The notes below the pieces were generated by a model that worked only from the letters and a program-made list of their open reading frames with translations, was not told the DNA's origin and ran no database searches. Shown here one piece after another: positions 43,263 through 52,840 of a stretch of 64,000 bases of DNA. Position 1 is the stretch's first letter; every line of letters begins with the position of its first letter. This DNA is from Halogranum rubrum. Its GTDB lineage: Archaea; Halobacteriota; Halobacteria; Halobacteriales; Haloferacaceae. The stretch covers positions 467,012-531,011 of the forward strand of contig NZ_FOTC01000002.1 in assembly GCF_900114455.1 (NCBI RefSeq), given 5' to 3'. The position numbers and the translations under genes were made by a program.

Positions 43263-43832
43263 CTACCCGTCGCCGTGTTCGTCGACGATGACGACTTCGC
43301 CGTCTTCGACGGTGACGTTGATGAGCGTCTTCACGTCGTAGTCGGTGTCGTCGAGTTCGTTCGGTCCGGCCTTCTTGATGACGGCGACGACGTCGACGAC
43401 GTCGGCACCGACGTCGTCTTTGAGTGCGCCGAGGATGGCCTTCATCGTGCCACCGGTCGAGAGCACGTCGTCGAGGACGAGCACGCGGTCGCCCTCCTCG
43501 ACGTCGTTGATGTACATCTCGGACTCGGAGTAGCCCGTCTGCTGGAAGAGCGGAACTTCGCCTTCGAGGCCGTACTGGCGTTTTCGGATGACGACGAGCG
43601 GGATGTCCGTCATCAGCGAGACGGCCGTCGATATGTGGATACCCATCGCGGCGGGTGTGACAATCTTGTCGACGTTCTCTAACTCCGCCTTCCGGATGAT
43701 CTTGATGACGATTTCGCGGAGCAGTCCCGGTTCGAGCATCGGGACGCCGTCACTAATCGGATGGACAAAGTACTCGTACTCGCCTTTCTCGATAATAGGA
43801 GCGTCGAGCAGCGATTGCTGCAGTTGGTCCAT
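43263..43832 (-). CDS. hpt: Purine phosphoribosyltransferase (HGPRTase-like)
   Basis: A 189-residue type-I phosphoribosyltransferase for purine salvage. It has [28 protein letters not shown] and the PRPP loop [13 protein letters not shown]. It is like the archaeal HGPRT/APRT-like proteins; specificity (adenine against hypoxanthine) cannot be settled by eye. The ATG at 43832 lies 27 bases after a TTTATC box, which excludes the longer frame. Confidence 0.87.
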   Translation of the reverse strand: MDQLQQSLLDAPIIEKGEYEYFVHPISDGVPMLEPGLLREIVIKIIRKAELENVDKIVTPAAMGIHISTAVSLMTDIPLVVIRKRQYGLEGEVPLFQQTGYSESEMYINDVEEGDRVLVLDDVLSTGGTMKAILGALKDDVGADVVDVVAVIKKAGPNELDDTDYDVKTLINVTVEDGEVVIVDEHGDG

Positions 43833-43947
43833 GCCGACAATTCCTGCCGGCAGGGATAAATGGTGGTGATTCGGGGACCGTTCGTGCTGCTGTCCCACGG
43901 TGCACGGTTACCTCGAAAATAAACCGACGGAGACGAGTCGAACGCGC

Positions 43948-45711
43948 CTACGCGACGACCAGCAGCGCGATACCGACCGTCGCGACGGCGGTCAAGAGCA
44001 GGATGCTGGTTCCGATACCCGCGTGCAGCGACAGCGGCCACGCCGACTCGTCTTCGCCGGTCGCATCCGCCTCTTCGCGGCCGACGGCGCGCCGAACGAC
44101 CGTCTCGGGGTTCCGAAGCGTCGTGGAGACGCCCCCGGCGACTCCGACTGCCGCACGGTCGACGGCAGCGTAGGACTCGGTGACGCCACGGACCAGCGCT
44201 CGCGTTCCGTAGAAGGCGAGCGGGTTGTAGATAGCGTCGATGTCCGGGACACGCCCGATGCGGTCGAGCGGCTTCTTGAGAATCGCGAAGCCGACGATAC
44301 CGAGAGCGGCCAGGATGAGCCCCTCCACGACGTGGCCGAACGTGTACGTCGTGTAGTCGAACCCGCCCTCGTTGCCGGGGAGGATGGCGAACAGCGCGTC
44401 GGGGAAGAAGCCGTAGACGATACAGAGGACGGCGACGCTGACCATCGCGACCTTCTGGATGCCGTTGGCGTCGCGAACCTCCCCGTCGTAGCTCCCCTCG
44501 TAGAAGGCGTACCAGCCGAGTTTGATGAACGACAGGAACGTGCCGACGCCACCGGCCAAGAGGAGATACCAGACGACGTCGAGATGCTTGTAGTGGGCTT
44601 CGGCGATGATCATCCCCTTACTGACGAACCCGTTGAAGCCGGGGAAGCCAGCGATAGAGAGCGCTGCGACGACGAACGCCCCCGCCGTGATTGGCATGTC
44701 ACGGGCGAGGCCGCCGACGTACTTCAGGCTCTCTTCGCCGGTGCGGTAGATGACCACGCCGACCGTCATGAACAGCAGGCTCTTGTAGAGGATGTGGTTG
44801 AACACGTGACCGAACGCACCGGCGGTCGCGACGGTCGTCCCGATGCCGATGCCGGCAATCATGTAGCCGACCTGCGACTGGATGTGATACGAGAGGAGTC
44901 GGCGCATGTCCTTCTGGAGGACGGCCATCGTCGCGCCGAAGACGGCCATCGCACCGCCCATGTAGGCGAGCCAGAGATGCCCCTCCGGGAACGCGCGGTA
45001 CATCGCGTAGACGCCGGTCTTCGTCGTGTACACACAGAGGAAGACGCTGGCGGCGACGTGCGGGCGCGGGTAGGTGTCAGGCAGCCAGGCGTGCAGCCCG
45101 ACGAAGCCGACGTTGACGCCGATACCGATGGCGGCCAGCGCCAGTACCGCGGGCCCAGCGCCGACGATGCCCGTCGAGGCGCTGAAGAGGAACGAACCGA
45201 CCTCTGCGTAGTGCCAGACGATAGCCGCGAGGACGAGACTCCCGCCGATGCCGTGCAGGACGGCGTAGCGGAAGCCCGCGCGGACGGCCTTGCCGCCGTA
45301 GTCCCAGACGAGGAGAGTGCTCGTGACCGCCATCAGCTCCCAGAAGAACACGAGCGTGAGCCAGTCACCCGCGAACACCGCACCGATACTGGTGCCGACG
45401 TAGGTGAGCGCGTAGGCGGTCTGTTTGTTCGATGCCTCCGTCGCGTAGGAGTAGAGGACGGCGATGGCACCGATAAAGCCGAAGATGAGACCCATCAGTC
45501 GAGAGAACTCGTCGACGTTGAACAGCACGACGTCGAAACTGAACAGCTGAACCGCCCAGTGTGCCCCTTCGGGCGTGAGCAGCGCGACGGGGACGACCAC
45601 TCCGGTCGCGAGCACGCCGAGAGCGTGCCCGACGCGTCGGGAGAGCAGCGGCATCAGCAGTGCCACCGCGAGGACGTAGACGAACGGTGGAATCGCGGTC
45701 AACGCCTCCAT
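43948..45711 (-). CDS. mnhD: Mrp-type antiporter subunit D-like, last gene
   Basis: A 587-residue, about 14-helix membrane protein of the ND2/ND4/ND5-MrpA/D family. Conserved are a Glu in the FFWELMAVTSTLLVW helix, the Lys in YTTKTGVYAMYR and the Lys/His helix FGHVFNHILYKSLLFM; these form the proton path. It is one of three such subunits in this operon. The ATG at 45711 shares a base with the stop of the previous gene (TGATG). A soluble C-terminal loop (about 505-555) is Arg/Glu-rich. Confidence 0.88.
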   Translation of the reverse strand: MEALTAIPPFVYVLAVALLMPLLSRRVGHALGVLATGVVVPVALLTPEGAHWAVQLFSFDVVLFNVDEFSRLMGLIFGFIGAIAVLYSYATEASNKQTAYALTYVGTSIGAVFAGDWLTLVFFWELMAVTSTLLVWDYGGKAVRAGFRYAVLHGIGGSLVLAAIVWHYAEVGSFLFSASTGIVGAGPAVLALAAIGIGVNVGFVGLHAWLPDTYPRPHVAASVFLCVYTTKTGVYAMYRAFPEGHLWLAYMGGAMAVFGATMAVLQKDMRRLLSYHIQSQVGYMIAGIGIGTTVATAGAFGHVFNHILYKSLLFMTVGVVIYRTGEESLKYVGGLARDMPITAGAFVVAALSIAGFPGFNGFVSKGMIIAEAHYKHLDVVWYLLLAGGVGTFLSFIKLGWYAFYEGSYDGEVRDANGIQKVAMVSVAVLCIVYGFFPDALFAILPGNEGGFDYTTYTFGHVVEGLILAALGIVGFAILKKPLDRIGRVPDIDAIYNPLAFYGTRALVRGVTESYAAVDRAAVGVAGGVSTTLRNPETVVRRAVGREEADATGEDESAWPLSLHAGIGTSILLLTAVATVGIALLVVA

Positions 45712-47561
45712 CAGGCGAACACCCCCACGACCGTCGCCGCCGAAACGATGTACTCGACGAGTTGGAGGAAGACCGCTCGTCCGGGGATGACACCGAGGAT
45801 AATCGAGCCGGTGGCCGCGGTCAGAATCGGGGCGACCACGAACCACGACCCCTCACCGCCGAGCCAACTCCGACGCTCCCAGCCACCGGCGGGCGGGCCG
45901 CCGTGGTGGTGGTCGTGTGCGTGGTCGTCGACATCGTGGTGCGTGTCGGTGTGTTCGGTGTGTTCGCCGTGTCCGCTGTCGACCGTCTCACTGGCGTCGT
46001 CGCCGACATCGCCGGAGCGGGTGTGGTCGCTCGGGTTCCGGTCGACGGCGTACTCACCGTCGGGGTCGGCGGTCGGCCGGCCGCTGGCCGAGCTCTGTTG
46101 GTTCGGTCCGTCGTTAGGGTTGCCACCGTCGGCGGCAACCGCGAAGCGCCCGCCGAGTGGGTTCTCGATGAGCGGTTTCCGGTCGTGGCCGTCGGCCGTC
46201 TCGCTCTCGAAGAACGCCTGATAGACGACGGGCCAGAAGTACGCGATGTTGAGCACGCCAGAAACCAGCAGTGCGACGGTGAACGCTACCTCGCCACCGG
46301 ATGCGGTTCCGATGAGGAGATAGAACTTGCTGACGAATCCGGCGACGAGCGGGATGCCGGCCATTCCCGCTGCGGCGACGGCGAACGCGGACATCGTCAG
46401 CGGCATCCGTTTACCGATGCCGGCCATGTCGCTGATGTCGTCCGTGTGGGTCTCGACGTGCATCGCTCCCGCACAGAAGAACAGAGTGAGCTTCATGAAC
46501 GCGTGGGCGGGGATGTGGAGAAGCCCACCGATGAGGGCGTACCTCGCGGCATCGCCGCCCATCGACGCGCCGATTCCCAACCCGAGCACGATGTACGAGA
46601 GCTGACTCACCGTCGAGTAAGCGAGCCGACGTTTGAGGTTGTCCTGTCTGAGCGCGATGATGCTGGCTGCGAGCAGCGTGAACGCCGCGACGGCGGCCAG
46701 CGGGACGCCGACACCGAGGTTCGAGACGGTGTCCGGCCCGAACACTTCGAGGACGACGCGCGCGATACCGAAGACGCCGGACTTGACGACGGCGACGGCG
46801 TGCAGCAGTCCGGAGACGGGCGTCGGCGCGACCATCGCGTCCGGCAGCCACGAGTGAACCGGCATCAGTGCGGCTTTGACGCCGAACCCGGCGACGAGCA
46901 GCGCGAACGCCGCACGTGCGAGCATCGGGTCGGCAGTAGCGAGTCCTTCGATGCCACCGGGTGTAAACGCGATACTCCCGGCCAGCACGTAGACGAGGAC
47001 GGTGCCCGCGAGGACCGCGACACCACCACCGAACGTGTACGCGAGGTACTTCCGGCCGGCGGCGCGGGCCTCTGCAGTCTCGTCGTGCGTGACGAGCGGG
47101 TAGGTCGCGACCGTCAGCAGTTCGTAGAAGACGAACAGGACGAGCAGGTTCGACGCGAACGCGACGCCGACTGCGCTAGCGACACTGGCAGCGAACGACG
47201 CGAAGTACCGCGTCTGGGCGTGTTCGCCGAGTCCGCGCATGTAGCCGATGCTGTAGAAGCTGGTGACGAGCCAGAGAAAGCTCGCCAGGAGGCCGAACAG
47301 CATGCCGAGCGCGTCGGCTTGGAGGACGAACTCGACGCTACCGTCCCCGAGTGGGACGAACGTCCCGAGACTGGTGACGTACGTGTCGCCGGCGAGAACG
47401 CCGGGAACCATGCTTGCCACGACGGCGAACGTCGACGCAGCGGCCAGAATCGTCCAACCTTCTCGGACGTTCGGGCGACTGCGCGACGCCAAGATGGCGA
47501 TGGCTGCGAGCGCCGGAACGGCGACCGCTGCGAGTGGTCTGAGCGATGCGATGTCTGTCAT
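45711..47561 (-). CDS. mnhD: Mrp-type antiporter subunit D-like, with His-rich insertion
   Basis: A 616-residue ND5/MrpD-type subunit. The proton-path residues are in place (VFYELLTVATYPLV, AVVKSGVFGIARVV, HIPAHAFMKLTLFFCAGAM). Unusual is a hydrophilic stretch at about 452-570 between the last helices, acidic and rich in Gly. It ends with a His-rich part (530-553, ten His) that could bind metal or sense pH. It overlaps both neighbours by 1-4 bases. Start ATG at 47561. Confidence 0.88.
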   Translation of the reverse strand: MTDIASLRPLAAVAVPALAAIAILASRSRPNVREGWTILAAASTFAVVASMVPGVLAGDTYVTSLGTFVPLGDGSVEFVLQADALGMLFGLLASFLWLVTSFYSIGYMRGLGEHAQTRYFASFAASVASAVGVAFASNLLVLFVFYELLTVATYPLVTHDETAEARAAGRKYLAYTFGGGVAVLAGTVLVYVLAGSIAFTPGGIEGLATADPMLARAAFALLVAGFGVKAALMPVHSWLPDAMVAPTPVSGLLHAVAVVKSGVFGIARVVLEVFGPDTVSNLGVGVPLAAVAAFTLLAASIIALRQDNLKRRLAYSTVSQLSYIVLGLGIGASMGGDAARYALIGGLLHIPAHAFMKLTLFFCAGAMHVETHTDDISDMAGIGKRMPLTMSAFAVAAAGMAGIPLVAGFVSKFYLLIGTASGGEVAFTVALLVSGVLNIAYFWPVVYQAFFESETADGHDRKPLIENPLGGRFAVAADGGNPNDGPNQQSSASGRPTADPDGEYAVDRNPSDHTRSGDVGDDASETVDSGHGEHTEHTDTHHDVDDHAHDHHHGGPPAGGWERRSWLGGEGSWFVVAPILTAATGSIILGVIPGRAVFLQLVEYIVSAATVVGVFA

Positions 47562-49072
47562 AGCTGGAGTAGGGTTTCGAGAGTCGGTTCGAGTAGCGGT
47601 TCGAACGTCGAGACGAGCGGGCCGAGTCCGACCGCGAGCAGTGCCGCGACGACGACGACGGCGACCATGCCGGCCGACGGCCGAGTGAGGCCATCGTCGG
47701 TGTCGTCACCACCGTCTGCAACGGCCGTCGCCCCCGTCCCCGTCGACGAGGTGACGTCGTCCGACGACGTGCGGAAGTACATCCGTTCGACGAGTCGCAG
47801 GAAGTACGCGAGCGTCAGCAGCGTGCTCACGAGGATGACGACTGCGATGGGCCACGATTCGGCTTGAATCGCACCGAGTGCGATGTACCACTTGCCGACA
47901 AAGCCGACGGCGGGTGGAATGCCGACCATCGACAGTGATAGCACGGCGAACGCGGCGCTGAGAAGCGGTGCGCGCGCCCCGAGACCGTCGTAATCCTCGA
48001 CGGTTCGGGCCCCGGCGACGACCGCCAGTGCGCCCGCCGCGAGGAACAGTCCACCCTTCATGACGGCGTGGCCGACGAGGTGGATGAGACTGCCGGTGAC
48101 GGCCGCCTCGTTGGCGATGGCGACACCGGCGACGACGAGACCGAACTGCGACACCGACGAGTACGCTAGCATCCGCTTGATTTCGGTCTGCATCACCGCG
48201 AGCAGACTGCCAGCGACGATGCTGATGCCGGCGAGTCCGAGGAGGAACTCCTGGGCGAACGCCGACGAGGTGAGAAAGTCGACGGTGTAGACGCTGAACG
48301 TCACCCGCGCGAGTGCGTACGCCGAGACCGTCGAGACGAGTGCGGCGATGAGGCCACTGACACTGTCGGGGGCGCTCGCGTACGCCTCCGGTTGCCACGT
48401 GTGTAGTGGGAACAGCGCCGTCTTGACGGCTAGCCCCGTCACGACGAGTGCGAACGAGGCGCCGACGAGCGTCGGGTCGGCCGTAGCCAGTTTCTCCGCG
48501 AGGTCGGCCATGTTGAGTGTCCCCGTCGCGACGAACGCGTAGCCGATACCGATGAGGAACAGCGACGCGCCGACGGTGCCGACGAGGAGGTACTTCAGCG
48601 CCCCGACCGCTGCGCGGCCGTCGTCGCCCGTAGCGACGAGGGCGTACGCGGCCAGACCGGTTATCTCCAAGAAGACGTAGAGGTTGAACATGTCACCCGT
48701 GATAGTCATCCCGGAGAGACCGGCGACGAGGAGCAGATAGCCGGTGTGGAACGCTACCGAGTGCGGACCGGCGCGGCGTGCGTAGACGAGCACTCCGACG
48801 GCGACTGCCGAGACGAGCACGAGGATAGCCGCGTTGAGCCCGTCGACGACGAGTTCGATACCGAACGGAGGTGTGAACCCGCCGACGGCGGTCGCGAGCG
48901 GGGTGCCACCGCGGTAGACCGTGGAGGCGACTGCCGTCGCCAGCCCCACGTGGACGAGCATCGTCAGGAACGTCACCGGCCACGCGAGTCGGTCGGACCA
49001 GGATCCGAGAGTGATCGACGCCACCGCACCCACGAGGGGAATCGCGACCAACAGCGGGAGCAGCTCATTCAT
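47558..49072 (-). CDS. mnhD: Mrp-type antiporter subunit D
   Basis: A 504-residue ND2/MrpD-type subunit (LYVFLEITGLAAYALVATG, GLAVKTALFPLHTWQPEAYASAPDSVSGLIAAL, HLVGHAVMKGGLFLAAGAL). The ATG at 49072 lies about 9 bases after GGAGG and is preferred to GTG at 49078. The gene start overlaps the 3' end of mnhC. Among the three D-like proteins this one is closest to bacterial MrpD in length. Confidence 0.9.
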   Translation of the reverse strand: MNELLPLLVAIPLVGAVASITLGSWSDRLAWPVTFLTMLVHVGLATAVASTVYRGGTPLATAVGGFTPPFGIELVVDGLNAAILVLVSAVAVGVLVYARRAGPHSVAFHTGYLLLVAGLSGMTITGDMFNLYVFLEITGLAAYALVATGDDGRAAVGALKYLLVGTVGASLFLIGIGYAFVATGTLNMADLAEKLATADPTLVGASFALVVTGLAVKTALFPLHTWQPEAYASAPDSVSGLIAALVSTVSAYALARVTFSVYTVDFLTSSAFAQEFLLGLAGISIVAGSLLAVMQTEIKRMLAYSSVSQFGLVVAGVAIANEAAVTGSLIHLVGHAVMKGGLFLAAGALAVVAGARTVEDYDGLGARAPLLSAAFAVLSLSMVGIPPAVGFVGKWYIALGAIQAESWPIAVVILVSTLLTLAYFLRLVERMYFRTSSDDVTSSTGTGATAVADGGDDTDDGLTRPSAGMVAVVVVAALLAVGLGPLVSTFEPLLEPTLETLLQL

Positions 49073-49433
49073 CGGCACGCACCTCCCGGAGGACGCGTTC
49101 GTCCAGCGTCCCGTACTCCGTGTAGATACGGACGATGAGCGCCAGTGCGACGGCCGTGAGGCTCACCCCGACGACGATGGCCGTCAGGATGAGTACGTGT
49201 GGTAGCGGGCTGACGTACGTCGTCGACGCTCCGCCGTGCCCCACGATCGGTGGAGACCCACCGGTTCGGTACGCCGAGGTGATGAAAAACAGGAAGATGC
49301 CCGACTGGAAGACGTTCATCCCGATGACCTTCTTCACGAGGTTCGGCGTCTCGACGAGCATGTACGCGCCGATAGTCAACAGCAACGCGACGACGATGTA
49401 GTTGTAGTGAGTGAAGAGAATGTCTACGTTCAT
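49065..49433 (-). CDS. mnhC: Mrp-type antiporter subunit C (NuoK-like)
   Basis: A 122-residue, three-helix membrane protein of the NuoK/MrpC family (NYIVVALLLTIGAYML, NLVKKVIGMNVFQSGIFLFFI, LPHVLILTAIVVGVSLTAVALALI). The Gly-Met-Asn motif and PHVLILTAIVVG are family marks. It overlaps mnhB by 4 bases and mnhD by 8. Confidence 0.92.
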   Translation of the reverse strand: MNVDILFTHYNYIVVALLLTIGAYMLVETPNLVKKVIGMNVFQSGIFLFFITSAYRTGGSPPIVGHGGASTTYVSPLPHVLILTAIVVGVSLTAVALALIVRIYTEYGTLDERVLREVRADE

Positions 49434-49954
49434 TGTTCGTCCTCCATCGGTTCGTCCGTCTCGAACCCGGCGGCGAGGAGGAAGAAGAGCCCCGTGATGA
49501 TACCGGCGACGGTTGCGCCGATGCCGAGTTCGACCAGTTCGATGCCGTACTTGCTCGCGTGCGAGTAGGGATACGCGTTGTACTGGAGGAACGCCCCGCC
49601 GAACAGCATCGCCCCGAAGCCGATGCCGAGGAACGTCAACAGTCCGACCGCGACCAGCCCGAGTAGCCGATCGGCGTTGAGCCAGTCGCGAACCGGTTCG
49701 ATACCGAACGCGAACGCCAAGAGCAACACGACGGTTCCGGCGATGGTCCCGCCCTGGAACCCGCCGCCTGCCGAGTCCGCCCCGTGGAACATCACGAACA
49801 GACCGAGTGTCAGGATGAACGGAGCGACGACTCGAACGGTCGTCATGATGATGGTACTCTCGACGTACGGCGTCTGGTCCTCCGTACGGAAGACGCTGTT
49901 TCGCGGTTGCGTACGGATCGACGACTCGCCGTCTGTCGACTCGTCGTGACTCAT
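49430..49954 (-). CDS. mnhB: Mrp-type antiporter subunit B
   Basis: A 174-residue protein of the MnhB family: a hydrophilic N-terminus (1-35), then four helices. The marks are VAPFILTLGLFVMFHGADSAGGGFQGG and YGIELVELGIGATVAGIITGLFFLLA. The ATG at 49954 is in a 4-base overlap with the preceding gene. Confidence 0.92.
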   Translation of the reverse strand: MSHDESTDGESSIRTQPRNSVFRTEDQTPYVESTIIMTTVRVVAPFILTLGLFVMFHGADSAGGGFQGGTIAGTVVLLLAFAFGIEPVRDWLNADRLLGLVAVGLLTFLGIGFGAMLFGGAFLQYNAYPYSHASKYGIELVELGIGATVAGIITGLFFLLAAGFETDEPMEDEQ

Positions 49955-50484
49955 ACGAACGCCTCCCGTCGAAGGACGAGCAGAACGGCGACACCGGCCG
50001 TGAACACCACGGCCGCCTCGCCGAGGGTGTCGAACCCACGGTAGGCGGCGAGCACCGCCGTCACGACGTTCTCGACTTCGGTCTGTTCGTACGCGTTGTC
50101 GAGATAGTAGTTCGTCACCTCGCCGCCGACTACCGGCGACCCGGCGTCGCCGATTGCGGGGAGTGCTGGAACCGTCATCAACAACACACCGAGGAAGCAG
50201 ACCAGAACCACGAACGTTCGCGGTCGAATCCGCTCGAAGAACCGATCCGTCGTGGGGTTGACCGTCTTCGCGACCGTCAACAGGAACAAGAGCGTCATGA
50301 TGCCGGCACCGACGGCCGCCTCTGTGAGTGCGACGTCGGGTGCCTGCAGCAGCACCCACAGGGTCGCGATTCCGAGACTGTAGGCGGCCGACGCGACGAT
50401 GACCGAGAGAATGTCTCGGAACACCGCCGTCGCCAGTGCACAGCCGATGACGAAGACGAGGACAGTCGCTTCGAGGAGCGTCAT
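49951..50484 (-). CDS. Mrp-type antiporter MrpA C-terminal-like subunit (DUF4040)
   Basis: A 177-residue membrane protein that corresponds to the C-terminal part of bacterial MrpA (MbhD/MbhE-like): FRDILSVIVASAAYSLGIATLWVLLQAPDVALTEAAVGAGIMTLLFLL, then the second part with NVVTAVLAAYRGFDTLGEAAVVFTAG. The DTLGE motif is typical. It is a separate gene here, as in many archaea and MBH complexes. Confidence 0.88.
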   Translation of the reverse strand: MTLLEATVLVFVIGCALATAVFRDILSVIVASAAYSLGIATLWVLLQAPDVALTEAAVGAGIMTLLFLLTVAKTVNPTTDRFFERIRPRTFVVLVCFLGVLLMTVPALPAIGDAGSPVVGGEVTNYYLDNAYEQTEVENVVTAVLAAYRGFDTLGEAAVVFTAGVAVLLVLRREAFV

Positions 50485-50888
50485 CGTTCACCTCCCTCGG
50501 TGTCGACACCGGAGCCGTCGGTCGCGAGCGACCCCGTTCCGTCCGCCTCGTCGGCGGCGGCGGTCGGGTTCGTATCGTCCTCTGCGTCCTCTTTGCTCCA
50601 CGGTTCGATACCCTGGTCGTAGGCGGCCCGCGTGATGGCGTGGGCGGCCGTCGGATTCGTCACAAACATGAAGACGACGAGAAACACCGCTTTCACCGTC
50701 GCGATGTCTGCCCCGAACACGAGTGCGACGGCGGCGAGGCTCAACACCGCACCGAGCGTGTCGCTTTTCGAGGCCGCGTGCGCTCGCGTGTAGAGGTCCG
50801 GAAGCCGGATAACGCCGACTGCGGCGACGAAGCCGAAGAAGACGCCACCGGCGGCGAGTGCGACGATGAGTAGTTCGAACGGCGTCAT
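50481..50888 (-). CDS. mnhG: Mrp-type antiporter subunit G
   Basis: A 135-residue protein with three helices of the MnhG family (AVGVIRLPDLYTRAHAASKSDTLGAVLSL, then FVTNPTAAHAITRAAYDQG). The C-terminal 40 residues form an acidic tail specific to halophiles. It overlaps mnhF and the following gene by 4 bases each. Confidence 0.92.
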   Translation of the reverse strand: MTPFELLIVALAAGGVFFGFVAAVGVIRLPDLYTRAHAASKSDTLGAVLSLAAVALVFGADIATVKAVFLVVFMFVTNPTAAHAITRAAYDQGIEPWSKEDAEDDTNPTAAADEADGTGSLATDGSGVDTEGGER

Positions 50889-51172
50889 ATGACGCCACCT
50901 CGTTCGACAGTGAACTTCGAGATGGCGATGCTCATCAGGAAGTTCAACAGCGCGTAGACGAGCGCCACGTCGAGGTAGCCGGGTTCGCCGAACGCGGCGG
51001 CGACCAACGCGAGGATGACCACCGTGTTCGAACCGATGACGTTGACGGCGATGACGCGGTCCTGCATCGTCGGCCCTTTCACGACACGGTAGAGCACGAC
51101 GATAGCCAGTGCGACGAACGCGGCCGCAGCACCGAGGAGTACGTCACTGACGAGCGGAGTCACGTTCGTCAT
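50885..51172 (-). CDS. mnhF: Mrp-type antiporter subunit F
   Basis: A 95-residue, three-helix membrane protein of the MnhF family (LYRVVKGPTMQDRVIAVNVIGSNTVV and GYLDVALVYALLNFLMSIAISKF). Start ATG at 51172, overlapping mnhE by 4 bases. Confidence 0.92.
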   Translation of the reverse strand: MTNVTPLVSDVLLGAAAAFVALAIVVLYRVVKGPTMQDRVIAVNVIGSNTVVILALVAAAFGEPGYLDVALVYALLNFLMSIAISKFTVERGGVI

Positions 51173-52290
51173 CCGCTCTCATCCCCCTGCGAACCGGCCG
51201 ATGGAGTCATCTCGGGTTCGGTTATCTGCTGTTCCTCACGCTTTGCATCCCGCTCTCGCGGACTCGAAATTCGGGCCGCTGCACGGCCGTAGAAGACGAA
51301 GCGAACGGCGCGTTCGAGTGCGCCGTCGAGGAGGTCCTCGCGCGAGTCCTCGGTGAGCGAGTGGATGTAGAACTCGCGTTGGCTCACTTCGACGGTGAGC
51401 GTCCCCGGCGTCAGGGTGATACTGTTGGCGAGCGTCGTGGCTGGCAGGTCTTCCCAGACGGCCGCTCTGAACTGCACCATCTGTGGGTCGATTGGGAGAC
51501 GAGGGTGGAGGATGACGTACGCCAGCGTGACGTTCGCCTTCGTAATCTCCCAGAGGAGATACGGCGTATAGAGCAGAAGTCGGGCGGTCTTTCTGGGAAT
51601 CTCGAGGAACGATGGCTGTCCCTTGAACGAAATCTTCCCGAGCACGAGTGCGACGACGCCTGCGCTTATCGCTCCGGTCACGAGGTCGAACGTCCCGCTG
51701 AACCCACCCAGCGTGAGATAGAAGAGATAGGACGCACCGAACACGATCAAGTACTGTTCGAGGCTCTCGCGACCGACGAGGACGCCTCGGCGTGCCGGGC
51801 GTTCGACCGGTGCCTCTTCTACAGTGAGGCCGGACTTCGCCAGTTCGAACTCCAGGGGACGAAGCATCGGAGCGTTGCCGCCCGGTTGGTACTCCGGGTC
51901 GACGACGATTCGCTCGAGTGCGTGATCGTTCGCGTACTCGAGGATGACGCGAGCGAAGTCGGCAGGGCTGAACAGATACTCTTCGCTGCCGACGACGGCT
52001 GTCTCGACGTCGACGGCGGACTCGGTGGACGACCCCTCTTCGTCGTCGCCGAGGTCTTCTTCGGCCCACACTTCGACGCGGTCTAACAGCTCTCGGGCGC
52101 GTTCGAACTTGTCGGCGCGCGTCGGTTCGACTGTCCGCCAGACTGCGGGGTAGACGAAGTGAATGGTCGCGGTCTGACCCATCTCTGCTGCACGGTCGTG
52201 GGCAATCTGTACGGCGTACGCGACGGTGTTACGGAGCGTCGGTGACTCGCCAACGGGGACGAGGATGTTGGCGCTCGCTTCATCCGACAC
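51169..52290 (-). CDS. mnhE: Fused universal-stress-like domain and antiporter subunit E
   Basis: A 373-residue protein. Residues about 8-165 form a UspA-like nucleotide-binding domain (ILVPVGESPTLRNTVAYAVQIA, then ERIVVDPEYQPGGN), and from about 175 to 340 an MnhE membrane domain (IPRKTARLLLYTPYLLWEITKANVTLAYVILHP, then LANSITLTPGTLTVEVSQREFYIHSL). It is the first gene of the nine-gene operon. GTG start at 52290 with a GAGGTGG site 7 bases upstream, so a leadered mRNA is likely. The soluble domain may link transport to nucleotide or stress state. Confidence 0.88.
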   Translation of the reverse strand: MSDEASANILVPVGESPTLRNTVAYAVQIAHDRAAEMGQTATIHFVYPAVWRTVEPTRADKFERARELLDRVEVWAEEDLGDDEEGSSTESAVDVETAVVGSEEYLFSPADFARVILEYANDHALERIVVDPEYQPGGNAPMLRPLEFELAKSGLTVEEAPVERPARRGVLVGRESLEQYLIVFGASYLFYLTLGGFSGTFDLVTGAISAGVVALVLGKISFKGQPSFLEIPRKTARLLLYTPYLLWEITKANVTLAYVILHPRLPIDPQMVQFRAAVWEDLPATTLANSITLTPGTLTVEVSQREFYIHSLTEDSREDLLDGALERAVRFVFYGRAAARISSPRERDAKREEQQITEPEMTPSAGSQGDESG

Positions 52291-52840
52291 GGTTTTTCCA
52301 CCTCGTTTGGCAACTGTCCGGAGACCGACAGTTGCTCGGCTCTGTTCGACACCTCATAGTAACTAATCGTATAGAGCGAGTCGCTATTAACGCAAAACTA
52401 TTCTCATCTCGTGTTGCTTCCCAAAGATAACGCCGAACGACCACTTGATTCGTATATTTTTGTACAAAGACAAAGAAGTGTCCCGCTCGGACGAACAACA
52501 GTGGGTCGTGCGGCGTAAACGTGTCTCATTCACCCAAACGAACCGCTATCACTCGGGCGTCGTCTCAGCGCCGAAAGGAGATACTTTTGCTGGTTTATGT
52601 CTGTCTCGATAGAGATTGTCGTCGTTCTTCGTCTCCCCCTTCGGTCGATTCGGTTCGACGTACCGAAATACCAGTCAATTTATCCGATATATCGGGAGAG
52701 ACAAATCGACGTAGTGAACTCCTGAAACCGAGATTATCTACATTCTCGGAGTGACAACCTCGTGTCGACGTCGCTGTCGACCGTGGATGGTGATTTATAA
52801 CTAACTGATACATCGACCAACAGTCACACGGTGACTCACC
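52291..52840. other. AT-richer intergenic region between divergent transcripts
   Basis: About 550 bases. Seen here: the mnhE leader hairpin (52310-52335), a palindrome CCGATATATCGG at 52684-52695, a TATA box TTTATAA at 52794-52800 for the beta-helix gene, and a small GGTG-ACT-CACC hairpin (52830-52840) abutting that gene's start. No ORF here looks real. Confidence 0.45.
52310..52335 (-). promoter_or_regulatory. Hairpin in the leader of the Mrp operon
   Basis: A perfect 9-base-pair inverted repeat (GCAACTGTC / GACAGTTGC, 8-base loop), 20-45 bases before the mnhE GTG. With a TATA-like ACTATG/TTAGTTAC near 52350-52360 it would lie at the 5' end of the mRNA, just before the Shine-Dalgarno site. 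Confidence 0.45.

Noticed and set aside
43900-47867. Long plus-strand ORFs (773 and 735 codons) across the Mrp operon
   Set aside because: They are antisense to well-conserved membrane proteins and translate to Arg/Asp/Glu-rich non-domains.
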